Shown here in pieces: positions 1 to 12,366 of a DNA stretch of 64,000 bases (position 1 is its first letter; each line of letters opens with the position of its first letter). This stretch comes from Hofstenia miamia (lineage: Eukaryota; Xenacoelomorpha; Acoela), in assembly GCA_004352715.1 (NCBI GenBank), contig SCFE01000006.1, positions 784,360-848,359 of the forward strand, read 5' to 3'. A program made the position numbers and the translations under genes. Below the pieces are notes generated by a model. It was given only the letters and a program-made list of their open reading frames with translations, made no database searches and had not been told where the DNA came from.

Positions 1-257
1 ATATATATANNNNNNNNNNNNNNNNNNNNNNNNNNNNNNNNNNNNNNNNNNNNNNNNNNNNNNNNNNNNNNNNNNNNNNNNNNNNNNNNNNNNNNNNNNN
101 NNNNNNNNNNNNNNNNNNNNNNNNNNNNNNNNNNNNNNNNNNNNNNNNNNNNNNNNNNNNNNNNNNNNNNNNNNNNNNNNNNNNNNNNNNNNNNNNNNNN
201 NNNNNNNNNNNNNNNNNNNNNNNNNNNNNNNNNNNNNNNNNNNNNTATATATATATG
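1..257. repeat. (TA)n tract containing an assembly gap
   Basis: Short TA runs flank an N run at 10-245. The upstream exon or exons of the GPCR that ends at 1473 lie in or left of this gap. Confidence 0.9.
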
Positions 258-398
258 TACAGTAAACAGTTCAAAATTTAGCTTCATGGTTTTTTCAACC
301 TCCAATAAATTTTATTTCATTTTGCTGATAAATGTTAGTTTTAAATAAAATATATTCTATAGTTTATAATTAATAATTTTCATTTTAATTGCATTTAG

Positions 399-1473
399 AG
401 CTGGCGGCATTGATTTCAGTATAATTGCAATTCTCAGCTTAATAGTTTCTATCATCGGAGCACCTGGGAATGGCGTTCTTATATACGTTCATTTCAGAAG
501 AAAGCGACCCCATGGCAAAGTTCGTGTAACTTATCATTTTATCTTTGTTATGGCAATATTGGATTTTCTTACTTGCACATTCATATTTCCAATTGATACG
601 ATTACATTTTTAACCCAGTATCGATATTACCCATGGTTTGCATGCAAAATGTTTGGCTTCGGACGCTTATGTAGTTTGTATTCATCCAACTTTATCCTTA
701 TAGCGATAGCAATCGATCGATTTTGTTCTGTAGTATTTCCATTTAAAAGTGGAATATCAATGCGAGAGGCTCGAATAATGACATGCCTGTGCATAGGCCT
801 TGGAATTTTAGTTGCTTCTCCTAACTTTGTATTTTTCCAAGTTGAATTAGTTGCTTCTCCTAACTTTGTATTTTTCCAAGTTGAACTAGCAGTTGACATC
901 GGTGGGGTGTATAGGTGCCGCCAGTCTGGGGATGAGAGGATTACGCAGGTTATATATATTCATCAACACTTTCTATTTATTGTCTTTGCGATCAGTCTAT
1001 TGATCATGGTGGGACTATATTCTGGTGTTTATTATACTGTGTATGCAAAAGAACAGCGAAAGAAGCAGATGTTGCAGAACAATGGACTGCTGAACGCTCA
1101 AACTGGTGGTGATACTAAAAGCACACGAAGGTCCACCAAACGACAATCTCAGTCGCGAATTGGCTCTATGCTTCTCCTGGTAACGGTAGTATTTGTCAGC
1201 GCATGGCTTCCCTATTGGATTCTGGAATACACATTCATTCTGTTCTCCGATCAACTAATGCCTTTATCGGCAACGGCTACCCAATATGTGTTCATATTTT
1301 ACTCCCTTTTTTACATCAATAACGCTGTTAATCCCATTATTTATGTATTCGCTAGCAAAAACTTTCGCGCTGAAATTTGTCAGAATTTATGCTGTCAATC
1401 TTCCCATCGATCCTCAGTGAAAAGAGGAAACTTTCGTGCAACTTCAATTACCAACGCCACTGCAGCTATGTGA
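399..1473 (+). CDS. Class A (rhodopsin-like) GPCR, terminal exon with TM1-TM7
   Basis: Plasma-membrane receptor; ligand not recognisable. The reading frame is open from a splice-acceptor-like TTTAG at 394-398 to the stop at 1471-1473, so the Met at 550 is internal and not the start. Family landmarks: GN of TM1 (Asn 469-471), LDFL of TM2 (Asp 562-564), the TM3 cysteine in WFACK, IDRF in place of DRY (715-723), AWLPY in place of CWLPY in TM6 (1201-1215), and NPIIY in TM7 (1330-1344). A second extracellular cysteine is in YRCR, followed by a basic third loop and a CQNLCC palmitoylation-type tail. TM4 lacks the usual Trp and carries a 13-residue duplication (see 811-888). The N-terminal extracellular part must come from an upstream exon. 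A lineage-specific or peptide-type receptor is inferred only from general resemblance. Confidence 0.85.
811..888 (+). repeat. 39-bp in-frame tandem duplication inside the GPCR TM4 region
   Basis: Bases 811-849 and 850-888 differ at one position, a synonymous Leu codon change (TTA/CTA). The unit encodes VASPNFVFFQVEL twice. The copy lies at the outer end of TM4 and the start of extracellular loop 2, so it should lengthen that helix or loop. Confidence 0.95.
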
Positions 1474-1512
1474 TGTATCCCGACTCTCAGATTGTGTAGC
1501 ACTATCATGTAA

Positions 1513-1518
1513 AATAAA
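1513..1518 (+). other. Candidate polyadenylation signal AATAAA after the GPCR
   Basis: AATAAA lies 40 bases after the GPCR stop codon, in AT-rich sequence. Confidence 0.5.
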
Positions 1519-1519
1519 T

Positions 1520-2655
1520 CCCTGCATTTTATTTAAAATTTTATTAAATTCACATATGAATACCTATCGATTGATTCATAGTTAGCTTCATAACGTAAGA
1601 ATATACAGTTTATGGAAAAATTGAATTTTATCATAATTGAAGAAGACTTTAACAAATTAGTTAATAAATTATGTTAAGGTAAAGGGAACATTCATTATTC
1701 ATCTGCAGTTAATGGCGTTCAATTGCTTCAAAATGATACTAAGACAGTGGCTAAAATGGCAAATCATAATATTCTGTGCATTTTCGCCTCTCAACAGACG
1801 TCTATTAACAATAAATCTTAAGCCAAAGTAGCTGACTGTGGTTGAGTATAATGAACACGAATATAGCGTTGAGAGCACGAAAATTTAAAAGAGTAAACAT
1901 TGAAAAAGCTTCCATCCAAAAAATATGATTTACCGTTACTAAAATTTAAAATTATTATACAGTACTTCTATTTGGGAGTGACCAACCAAATAGGGATGAA
2001 GCAAGGCCGTAGTTTAGGAGCTCTGATCATAGCTATGTAACCCGCCCCTTCAAATTTCTGTGATAATATTATGAAGAGTAGTAAACAATATTTCTTCTAA
2101 AGAATTTGGCTTTAATCAATGTAGGGGAGATAAAGTAGCAGGTCGGGGAATAAAAACAGGTGGAGTGAATTCTAATGACTAGGCTATCAAATAGGCTTTG
2201 GAAGTAGAAATTCATGGTACTCCAATTGTCTCCTTTAGTGATGGCCAGGTCTTAGGTTTTTTCGTTTGGTAACAAAAGCATTCTTCCAGAATGTCATCAA
2301 TTTTCACTGTACACAACTTAAAATCAGAAATGTTCATTTGTTCACTACACATTTAATTAATTGAAATATATAATAGTTTTATTTTAAATTTATTATCTTG
2401 GCATAATTTTTATTTAATATTTACAAATAAAGTAAATGAAGCTATTTCAATAAAATTACAATAAAACAAAAGAAAAAACATTTAAAATTCATTATTTAGT
2501 ATAACTAAAAATAATCACCAATCACTAATACAACAAAACAAATTTTCATAATTTCACTATACACTTCGTGAATTAGAAGAGCCTAATTTTAACTGTTTTG
2601 CAAGAAAATTTTCTTTTAATCCTTTTTGAATATTCTTGTATTTGGAAGACTTCAG
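1520..2655. other. Unassigned AT-rich sequence
   Basis: No coding region is supported. Around 1970-2250 there is slightly GC-richer sequence with a weak reverse-transcriptase-like phrase, too degraded to assign. Confidence 0.5.
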
Positions 2656-2732
2656 ATATATATATATATANNNNNNNNNNNNNNNNNNNNNNNNNNNNNN
2701 NNNNNNNNNNNNNNNNNNNNNNNNNNNNNNNN

Positions 2733-2765
<33 letters not shown>
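2656..2765. repeat. (TA)n tract with 62-base gap
   Basis: TA runs lie on both sides of N 2671-2732. Apparent reading frames across it are poly-Tyr/Ile artefacts. Confidence 0.9.
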
Positions 2766-5095
2766 TGTATATATATCATATATATAATCAACATTTACAT
2801 TAGCTTACATCTTTTAAAAAACTTGCAGCTTTTCCTTTTCAATCACGCATTGAACTTTTTAACGCTCAAAATAAACTTTTTCAATTTTTTATTCAATGCA
2901 ATATGTACAATTTCAAAAATATCTATTGGTTTAATCATCAATTCCGTTGATGTGTATTGAGTCTGATCAGCGAAGTGAAGAGAATGCCGAACTTCATTTG
3001 AGAGGGTCGTGTCTCTTGCGTTTTCGTCAAAAGTCTACTAATGATGGCAAGTTTGTGAGCGCTTTCTGCAATGAGCGCTTTCTGCAATCTAGGAAAAGAC
3101 TCACTGGCATAGCAAACGATTACACTTGACCTATGAGACGCACTTATACTCAAAGCTCAGGAACCAGCGGCAGTCTTGCTACTGTATGTCCTCTGTACCC
3201 CTGGGACTCCGTACAGTGATGCGCCCTCTAAGAAATGGATGTTAAGCATAAACAACCACGTGGGCCCTGCTTTATTAGAATGGGTTGGGCGCATTACCAC
3301 TTGGGTTCCCAATATATAAGTAAGATTTTTTTATTACCGAAAGGGCAGTGCTCCTCAATTGCCTCCAAAGTAACCTCTTCGTGGCGGTCCCAGGATAAGC
3401 CGATCCCAATGGCTGACTTTGAACTAATCTGTACGACTGCGTCGCTGTGCGTATCCATGTACTTACAATGGACTTCTGCTTGGTAGAAAGAGTTGCTGAA
3501 ATTTGTACATTGTACATGCGTTGGTGCAGAAGCAGTTGAAACAATTTAATCAAGACTACTGCTGTTTCCCAGTTCATGAGTACGTCTCATGGGCAGACAT
3601 GTCAGGGATTACTCTCTTTTCTTTTAGTCTATGGACTAGGTAGGTTTGTATGTTACAGCAGACATTCACTTATTTATCACAAATAGTAACGTTCGTTGGC
3701 CCAAACGGAATAGGTGCAATGCTTTCAACTGAATTTCGTGCTTTAGGGTTTTACACCGCTGATGATGCTCAACACAGATCAGCATTCTGATTGCCAGGGT
3801 CACCAAGGAATTCTCATAATTAAATTCGGGGTCAAGTCCGGACACCGATCTTGGTTTACCCACTGTTTAGTCTGATACAGTAATCTCGCCATAGATAATT
3901 AGAAATTTTTGCACCATTCTCTTTGTGTAAGTTTTTATTTCATGTATTTTTTCACCAGAAATATATTTTCATTTCTTTTCAAGATTTTACACTATGCCAA
4001 ACAATTAAAAATGGGTAAATTGAAAAGAAAACATCTTTATACTAATGTACATTAGAGTTGTAAATGACAAAATCATATCCGTATTACTTTCAAACATTCA
4101 CCATTTATATATGCTTAAATGCTTTTTATTGCTTGACACGAACCAACTAAAAAATCATTCATGAAATCTGTCTACCCTATTTAAAACTCATTGCAGTTTT
4201 TGAAATATACTTGAAAAAGCTTTTCTTTTCAATAATTCTTCCGCTCCAATGCAAACTTAGGTGTTAATCAAAATAAGCACTAATTGTTCGAATTGAATGT
4301 TGATATCAAAATCAGAAGTATTTTAAATTTATTAGAAGCAATAAATAATTTTATAATGGCAAAAGGAGCTATAATAAATGAAATATTTGCACTATAAATG
4401 TTATTCAAATAGTAAATTTTGCGCACAGCCAATATTTCTTTTAGAATATTATTAAATAAATACAAAGTTTTGAGAGCAGATGATATAACATTATCCCAAA
4501 ATATTAAGAAAAAGCACTTAATTTTAAAGTGTTTGATTAACTCGTTACTCATACGTCAAGTACATGTATATATTCAAATTATTTTATCTCTTAAATTTTT
4601 TTGTTATGCCAGTAACTTAAATTAACAAACATTTCATGCGTCACTCAAAATCCTAATGCAAACAATTTATCTCAAGAAATGAAAACTTATCTACATAGAA
4701 ATGACTAAATCGAATCAAAACCGCATTCTACGTTATTAGATTTGACCATTTAATCATAACTTTCTAAAAAGGTGCCCCATCAGTTCGCAATAAGTTGTAA
4801 TTTTTAAAAATACCAACTCATTTTGTATAAGGCTTCCACGGTTTCACAGTCCTAAGCATGTACAGCTAGTGGTTGCAAAACAATTAGGAAAAGTTGTAAT
4901 GATCCAAGTCAGAAGTTGTTTATGAAAATACTAGCCAATAAGCTGTATTTTTCGTGCCTCGGAAAATGAAATTTTTTTACAATTTTTTTGCAATCCGTTA
5001 CTGTATTGTTAGATTTCAGTAATTTGTTCATATAGCTTTAGCAGATAAATTTAAAAAATTAAGTAAGCCATATGTTAATAATCTTTATTACTGAC
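2766..5095. other. Unassigned; GC-richer block at about 2940-3860
   Basis: The block at 2940-3860 has higher GC than its flanks and contains short tandem wording (GAGCGCTTTCTGCAAT twice near 3058-3088). A phrase near 3155 (CCAGCGGCAGTCTTG) recurs in similar form near 23380, which suggests an old dispersed repeat. No protein family or RNA gene is recognised. Confidence 0.4.
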
Positions 5096-5099
5096 TGGT

Positions 5100-5745
5100 T
5101 CCACTGATCAAAGGTCATTCTAAGAATACGCCCGAAGAAGAAAACCGGTTTCAATGCTCTTCGCCCGTAGCAGCAGGCGCAAAGATCAAGGGGAATTACT
5201 GTGGAATAGAGCAACTCTATTCAGAAGAGCACTAGTCATTCAACAACGACGAAGAGTTTGTTGCCTGCTGGCTACAAAGCGTACAAACTTGTAAGATTTC
5301 CCATAATGGTAAGGGTAATTTGTTTACAGTTCCTGGACTGGGAGTGGGCACACTAGAATAGGAAGAGTGGTCAATCTGATTCTGTTATCTGAAGTGAAGA
5401 GTACATGTTTCCGCTCAAAAGGTCTCATGTTCAGGTTAAAGTTTGGAGGCTTATTGAAGATCGCATTCATGAATACTGCACCAGTTGTTCAACATGATGG
5501 TGCTTAGGGAAAGCTTTGTGTTCATGGATGATAATTTGCTCAAACATCAACCCCATCGATGATCTAAGGGATGCTTTTGCTCGCCGTTTGAATGAGTGAA
5601 ACAACCCAAACCCTAGTAAACAATATTGCATAAATTTAGATAGTGTGACAAATTGCTAGGAGGTTATTAGATTCGTCACCATGAGAAATTTGGTTGACGG
5701 CTTGGCCCATCCTGTTAAGGCCTCCGTTAAAAGAAAAAATTTGCA
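5100..5745 (+). pseudogene. Tc1/mariner-superfamily transposase relic (C-terminal part)
   Basis: Translation in shifting plus frames gives a decayed DDE transposase end. The clearest piece is INPIDDLRDAFARRLNE near 5546-5600, matching the usual LNPIENLWD...RR motif of Tc1 transposases. It is followed by a region ending in the MRNLV-type phrase (5680-5700). Stops and frameshifts are frequent. No terminal inverted repeats could be matched. It is an inactive cut-and-paste DNA transposon remnant. Confidence 0.45.
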
Positions 5746-8144
5746 TATAAAGTGCTATATTTACATATTTTCTAACCTACTTGCAAATCAGAACACTTAC
5801 AGATAAAAAGCGATCATATTTAAATTGCAGAAATATCAATGTGAATCTAAATACTTTGTCTTTGTCTGCTTTTTTGGCTGTTTCCTCTTTAATGCAACTG
5901 TTGATGTGCTCTTAAGATTCGCTGGGGCTTGTAGTTTGTGATAAAGTTTAACAATTGATTGATCGAGACTGCATTTGCAAGTGCAATTAGTGATGACCAG
6001 GTTAAGCCTATATAAACTTTAGAAGAAAGTTTAAGCTAAACATATTTACTTAAACTGTAGTTTAAACATACAAAATTACATTTAACCGTCGTTTACATTT
6101 AGGGCCGCTTAAGAACTTATAATCAATGGATCGCGAATTTTTTACATAGAGATGCAATTTCGGCAGGATTCCGATAGAAATTTGGCGGTGGAAAAGGCCT
6201 TTTTGCAATTTTCGGGAGATGGCAAAATACCCGGAATATTTTGGGCCAAATTTGCAAATTTTGAAAATTCTTCCTTTTACCAATCTTTCTGAAAAATTTG
6301 CCAGTTAAGCGTAGTTTAAACAGAAGTTTAAATTGGTGCAACAAAGTCTTCTTCAGAGTTGAGAGATCCTTGTTATTGGCTATGTGTGTGTCCCACACTT
6401 TTGTTGGTTCTGATTTAGGGTCTTGCGGGAGCATAATTAATTGATAGAGCTCCTATTCGCAATAAAATTTTGCTCCCGTTGTCATAGTATTTATGTTAAA
6501 ATAGCTCCTGCATAATTCCGATAGAAATCCTATAGACCTAAATCATATGAATTATAGTGTTCTTGAACTATATTACATTGCTTAATGTATTTGTTATGAA
6601 CTTAAATTTTGTTCAAATGGGCTGTGTTCAGGTGTGACCGTCGATTAGTAATCGCTCGTTCAGGACCCGTTTCTGAAACTTGTGTGAACAAATAGGAATT
6701 TACTAGTTGTGTAGACTTTTGTAATTAAAATTCTTCTTAAATACGAGATCAATGCTTCATTATACTGCAATTTCTGGCATCTTGCATACATCTCTTATAC
6801 TCTAAGTAATTAGGATAAAGAAGGTATCGAACAGATTTATGAATAAATAATTTGAAAATCGGAGATTTCTTCTTTTGTGGGTTGAGTATGTTGCAATCTT
6901 AGTGATCGATAAATCATTAATTTTAGATTCGAAACTTGCAAAAACTAAAAAAATTTCTTATATGAGAAATTGTAAACTTTCGCTTCAGGGATTTACAAAA
7001 TTTCTAATAAACAACAATAAGGGTTAATATGTCATTAAATGTATTATTGAAAAGATAGGTCACTGGCTTATTAATAATAACTTAGGCGAATCTGGTTATT
7101 TATCACCTTTAGATTGAATCGAGTCCTGTTTGGTCGCAGGAAATTTATAATCGCTGTGCTGCAAGTACATATTTAAGGAACATTTAAAGAAACATTTGAA
7201 TCTTTCAAATTCAAAAAAGTGAACCGTTTCCACCCAGATCATGAGTTAAAAATAAAATTTATCTAAACTAAAAATAGGCATTTTTGTGATTTTGCTTATA
7301 GAGCAGAAACTGTTGTAGTGCTTTTGAATTCGCAAAAAATGAACTATTCTTGAATATACATTCTAAAAGTTAGATGCAAAGCCTGAAGCGTCGAGAAGAG
7401 GTATCAATCAACATTGGCAATGTACCTGAAATTCTAAACCCAGATCCTCGCAAGCATCAAGAGCTCTATGCATAGGGTAGTCTCAGGAAGAATAGCTATG
7501 CAAAAATTAAATAGAAATAAAATGCTTATACAGCACCACGAAAACATTCAATTGCTATAATAATTCACTAGACTAGCTGCTAATTTTGATTGGAATAAAA
7601 TTTCGTGATTATATTACTAAAGTGTGATATAAGGAAGAGGTAGACGGTGGAATAATCTTTTTCAGTTTTAAATGAGATACATTAATTTTTATCAATATTT
7701 AATATACAGTGAAGCCAAATATGATTAAATGATTAAATATTCATTAGTTCAATCCACAATTTTTGCACCAGACATATAAAAGTTGCTGAGATCAATTATT
7801 CAACTAAGAAACAGAAAATAATCCCTGAAAAAAAGTAAATCATTTAAAAAAGTGCTACACTGCTAAAATTATAAACATTAACTATATTAGGTTAAAGACT
7901 AACATTTAAAAAAAAGAAATTTTAAGAATAAAAAACCACTAAATGTAAGAGATGCATGCATATTTATATGTCCATATTTAATCATATTTATATATAGCAG
8001 AACAAGAAAGCTTTTTTCGAAGAAATTTACAATGGGTAAGCGATGTTCAGCCCTCTTACTTAGAATGCACGTCTCTGAACACAAACAATTTTCCAAGAAT
8101 CAACAATCGATATGTCAGAAAATTAATAATTAATTTTGACTCGA
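5746..8144. other. Unassigned AT-rich sequence
   Basis: No supported gene. The overlapping minus-strand frames at 6062-6434 have no recognisable domain, and their composition looks like anonymous repeat DNA. Confidence 0.5.
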
Positions 8145-9184
8145 TATATATATATATANNNNNNNNNNNNNNNNNNNNNNNNNNNNNNNNNNNNNNNNNN
8201 NNNNNNNNNNNNNNNNNNNNNNNNNNNNNNNNNNNNNNNNNNNNNNNNNNNNNNNNNNNNNNNNNNNNNNNNNNNNNNNNNNNNNNNNNNNNNNNNNNNN
8301 NNNNNNNNNNNNNNNNNNNNNNNNNNNNNNNNNNNNNNNNNNNNNNNNNNNNNNNNNNNNNNNNNNNNNNNNNNNNNNNNNNNNNNNNNNNNNNNNNNNN
8401 NNNNNNNNNNNNNNNNNNNNNNNNNNNNNNNNNNNNNNNNNNNNNNNNNNNNNNNNNNNNNNNNNNNNNNNNNNNNNNNNNNNNNNNNNNNNNNNNNNNN
8501 NNNNNNNNNNNNNNNNNNNNNNNNNNNNNNNNNNNNNNNNNNNNNNNNNNNNNNNNNNNNNNNNNNNNNNNNNNNNNNNNNNNNNNNNNNNNNNNNNNNN
8601 NNNNNNNNNNNNNNNNNNNNNNNNNNNNNNNNNNNNNNNNNNNNNNNNNNNNNNNNNNNNNNNNNNNNNNNNNNNNNNNNNNNNNNNNNNNNNNNNNNNN
8701 NNNNNNNNNNNNNNNNNNNNNNNNNNNNNNNNNNNNNNNNNNNNNNNNNNNNNNNNNNNNNNNNNNNNNNNNNNNNNNNNNNNNNNNNNNNNNNNNNNNN
8801 NNNNNNNNNNNNNNNNNNNNNNNNNNNNNNNNNNNNNNNNNNNNNNNNNNNNNNNNNNNNNNNNNNNNNNNNNNNNNNNNNNNNNNNNNNNNNNNNNNNN
8901 NNNNNNNNNNNNNNNNNNNNNNNNNNNNNNNNNNNNNNNNNNNNNNNNNNNNNNNNNNNNNNNNNNNNNNNNNNNNNNNNNNNNNNNNNNNNNNNNNNNN
9001 NNNNNNNNNNNNNNNNNNNNNNNNNNNNNNNNNNNNNNNNNNNNNNNNNNNNNNNNNNNNNNNNNNNNNNNNNNNNNNNNNNNNNNNNNNNNNNNNNNNN
9101 NNNNNNNNNNNNNNNNNNNNNNNNNNNNNNNNNNNNNNNNNNNNNNNNNNNNNNNNNNTATATATATATATATATATATATATA
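8145..9184. repeat. (TA)n tract with a 1,000-N placeholder gap
   Basis: N 8159-9158 is exactly 1,000 bases and is flanked by TA runs on both sides. The real length is unknown. Confidence 0.9.
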
Positions 9185-9188
9185 AATT

Positions 9189-9377
9189 TTGTATTCATCA
9201 AGGACTGAATTTATTAAGCTGAAAAAATTTCAAAGACATTGCATTCACTGGACTTTAAATAAGAAAAATATAGATTATAATGAATTAACACGACTTAAGA
9301 TTTTATCGATTTCCATCGAATTTCAGGTATTGGAATTAATATTTGTAAATAGGATACTAAATAATAACACAAAATGA
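9189..9377 (+). pseudogene. LINE 3'-end coding relic (post-RT region)
   Basis: An open stretch of about 60 codons contains LKKFQRHCIHWTLN followed by a YNELTRLKIL-type phrase. This is the layout seen after the RT domain in CR1/jockey-like LINEs (…L..FQ..C.RW.L…Y..RL..L.I…) and in the copies at 43-46 kb. The upstream part is lost in the gap. Inferred from layout only. Confidence 0.4.
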
Positions 9378-11330
9378 TTGTAAAAAACTTATTTTAAAGA
9401 AAGCCGGTCTTAGAACGCATGGAAAATCAATACTAAAATCTTGAAAAGGAATTAAATGTATAACATCATTAAACTATTTTTAAATTTGATGTTAACAACA
9501 TATGTATGTGGTCTTTATCCTATGACCGCAGTAAGTGTCGTATTTCTAAATCACTTTATATAAAGTAGCAGGAGGTCATATTAATATTTTTAAAGCAGCA
9601 CTCAACATTGAGAAACTCAATTTTGGCTATTTCACTGCACTGCATTTTGTAAAATTTTAGTTATTTTTGCATCATTTTCAGGTGGTAATCTAAGTCATTT
9701 AATATATGTAACAGTACAATAACTAGCTAAGGCACAAATAATTATCATGGACACTATAAAAGCCATTAATGCTTCAAAATTTTGGAATGAATATAATTAT
9801 ACTAATATGATTAATTCCTCACAGAAATTCTATAAACATAAGAAGATTTATATATACTAGTTTTAAATTATAATAAAAGACGTTCTTAAAAATACTGTAT
9901 TTGGCCCTATATTACTTTGAGTAATTTATTAATAGCCGCAAAACCCATTGATAAAAATATCCACATTTACTTATTTGGAAATTGACAAGATTTGTGTTGG
10001 AATCATTCAGTCTAATGGGGAGTTATTGGTACTTTCATAAGATTTGGGTCATCAATGAGGAAACTGGAAACAAATTCAATAGGAAGGAGAGCAATACGAT
10101 TCTGGGAGTGCATGCGCTTAACGTTAGCTTTAATTTGCTAAGGAAAATAAATTGTCTATTATAAAAACGAAGGCAATGGACTAAGTACATAGAAATTTTT
10201 GTTCATAGAGGATATATGGAAATTGAAGGCATAGCTGAAACTAACTTCTTGATGTACTTGTACAATTACATTTTATTTACTAATTCAAAGCAGATTGAAA
10301 AGTGATAAAAAAGAATTATTAATCTTATCCTTATTAGACAGAAATTGCTTAGATAGAAAGGATTTATAATTCTTAGCAAATTATAGATGTATAATAATAT
10401 GAATGTCAACTTTTGATACATTGAAAAATTGAATTATATGCTTACAATGGCAACCAAGACTTTGAATATGCCTTTCGCAACTATCAGCAATGTACTTTGC
10501 ATTAAGAGGTAAGACACGAATGTAATATATACCTTTTAAAGTAACATGCGTTGTAATTTTGAAAGTGTTAAAAACAAAAGATTAAAGGTTTAATACCTGT
10601 TAAAAGTAACACTTATTTTATATTCAATGCGTTTTTAGGCGTACATCATTTAAACAAGATATAAGAAAACATCATTTGCCTGTCGAAATTTGATCACTAC
10701 TTTGGTTGGAAGAGTAAGGCCACATTTTACTTTCCTTAGAAGTTTCAATTAAAAGCAGATAATGCACATCATAAATTTCAAATGATTAAAAACTAAGTCA
10801 AAATTCTAAACTCCAAATCTATTTTCAATAGCATCTTGAGATTTTTAGATTTCATCATATTTTTTACACTAATTCTCTAAAAAATTATGTAAGAAAACGT
10901 TGGATATGTTGATAAATATTTTTATAAATAGATAAGGCATATACTAATTTCTTAATGCATTGCTAAAATTTTTATGGTGTTAAGCCAACGAATTTTTACT
11001 ATATTTTTCAAAAAATATTTGAGAGCATATTTTATAAATTATGCTGTTAACTAAAAGTATAATGAGATTATGGTACAAACTGAAATCCATTTTTCACTGT
11101 TTTAGATTTTATCTTTTGCTGAATGATGTAAACAACGAAGAAGTCTTTAATACTTAATACATTGAAAGTTACTTATTGAAATCAATTTGAGAGAATTATC
11201 AAAGCAAAGCATCAAGAAACTTAGCGATAATTTCTAATTGATTTATTTCTTAATTATAATTTTTATTAACAAAATTTTAACACGTGAATTATGGCCTCAA
11301 GCTTGTTCTAGTGTAAAAAATGATAAAAGG
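9378..11330. other. Unassigned AT-rich sequence between LINE relic and GPCR exon
   Basis: No confident gene. A short plus-strand frame starts at ATG 10447 in good context (ACAATGG) and runs to a consensus-like donor GTAAGA at 10509. It could be a small first exon but has no other support. The missing downstream exons of the minus-strand GPCR could lie here; I could not find a convincing TM3 exon. Confidence 0.35.
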
Positions 11331-11337
11331 TACTTAC

Positions 11338-11605
11338 CCAAGTGACATTGCCATGTCAATGAACGATAATGCCAAAATGAACCATTCGCTTGGCCGTCGG
11401 TCTTTCTTCTTGAGGTAAATATAGGAAATTATACAATTGCCTATGACACCAACAATGTTGATGGGGAGCTTTATTACCAGCCAAAATGTTAGAACAACAT
11501 TAAATTGCCTTGTAATTTCTGTGTCATTGCCAAAAGTTGTTGAGTTGAGCTGGTACATTTCAAAAATAAAAATATTTACTGGATTGGAGAAGTAGTTTGG
11601 AACAT
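11338..11605 (-). CDS. Class A GPCR exon with N-terminus, TM1 and TM2 (partial gene)
   Basis: The minus strand has an acceptor with a polypyrimidine run (CTAG, exon from 11605), an in-frame Met at 11558-11556, and a consensus donor GTAAGTA at 11337-11331. The peptide from that Met has two N-glycosylation sequons (NST, NDT). A hydrophobic TM1 follows with VIGN, the class A Asn 1.50 motif. A basic first loop (KKKDRRPSEW) then leads to TM2 with LALSFID, the class A Asp 2.50. This is the 5' coding exon of a second receptor, opposite in strand to the one at 399-1473 and cut differently by introns: here the donor follows TM2, whereas the first receptor has TM1-TM7 in one exon. The later helices were not found. 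Upstream sequence of this exon is read as 5' UTR because translating it from other frames meets stops. Confidence 0.7.
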
Positions 11606-12094
11606 CTAGCGGGAGAAAAAAATATTCTATAAATAAATTATATATTGCATAAACTATAACCCAACTCAATCTCATTTTAACTCACATTTTTGTCAAATTT
11701 TGCGAAAAGGAAATTTTTTATACTTATAAAATTTTGGGAAAACTGTAACTGATTAGTTATCAATTGTATTTATTGCTGAATACATAGTATTATCAGTATT
11801 AAAAGTTCTAATTTGAAATCTTTTCCTAGCCTGCAATATTTAATATCACATATCTTGTCTATAAATTTATGCGATTAATTTGGTAGTCCCCGACTCTGTG
11901 CATTCACAAAAATCACTATTAATTAGATTATAAGATTTAAAAAAAATTTTCGTTTTGGAAGAACATTTTTTGTCCAGGTGTACTTATACAAATACCTCAA
12001 TGTGATTCTAAGTGTATATCAAAGATCATCACTCGAATCTTTGTGTAAAATATCTGTGACATAATGGAAAAATATTTTATGTGTATAGAATTAC

Positions 12095-12191
12095 CTTGTG
12101 CTCCTGAATAAGAGAGCTTTATCAATATCGCAAAATATAATCCGAAAATTGATCAAAATCCAGGAAGACGTCCGTAATAATATTCTTGCAG
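12095..12191 (-). other. Candidate small exon, minus strand
   Basis: It is flanked by a very good acceptor (GTTTTTCTTTTCAAG, AG at 12193-12192) and a donor (AAG then GTAATTC, GT at 12094-12093). One frame is open throughout but is out of phase with the neighbouring candidate exon at 12367-12531. If that exon joins here in its own frame, translation stops after 12 codons. It could be a 5' UTR exon of the GPCR at 11.3-11.6 kb or a terminal exon of another gene. Confidence 0.35.
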
Positions 12192-12366
12192 CTTGAAAAG
12201 AAAAACAAGTAAACAGTATCACCATTTATAGGAGTGAGAAAACCAATCATTTCAGATAAAATGTTAACTTTGAAATGTATCAGTAATATTGCAGAAATAG
12301 CCAAAGAATTCTTATCGAAGAATTTTGGGGTGTGTATAATCAGCATACATTCTCCACTGCCCTTAC

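Noticed and set aside
1970-2250. Reverse-transcriptase-like phrase (IGMKQGRSLGALI)
   Set aside because: Only one short motif B-like phrase and no motif A or C around it.
6062-6434. Minus-strand frames of 73 and 103 codons
   Set aside because: No family, no start context, and overlapping in two frames; probably anonymous repeat DNA.
8056-9201. Very long open frames made of N with Tyr-Ile ends
   Set aside because: They run through placeholder N and (TA)n. The same applies to the frames at 12.6, 33.9, 42.7, 47.8, 54.8 and 59.5 kb.
9990-10150. Possible TM3 exon of the minus-strand GPCR (acceptor TTTTCCTTAG, phase fits)
   Set aside because: The peptide is hydrophobic but lacks the TM3 cysteine context and any DRY-like motif, and it soon meets a stop.
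10447-10510. Short first exon candidate (ATG in good context, donor GTAAGA)
   Set aside because: Twenty codons without any partner exon or family match.
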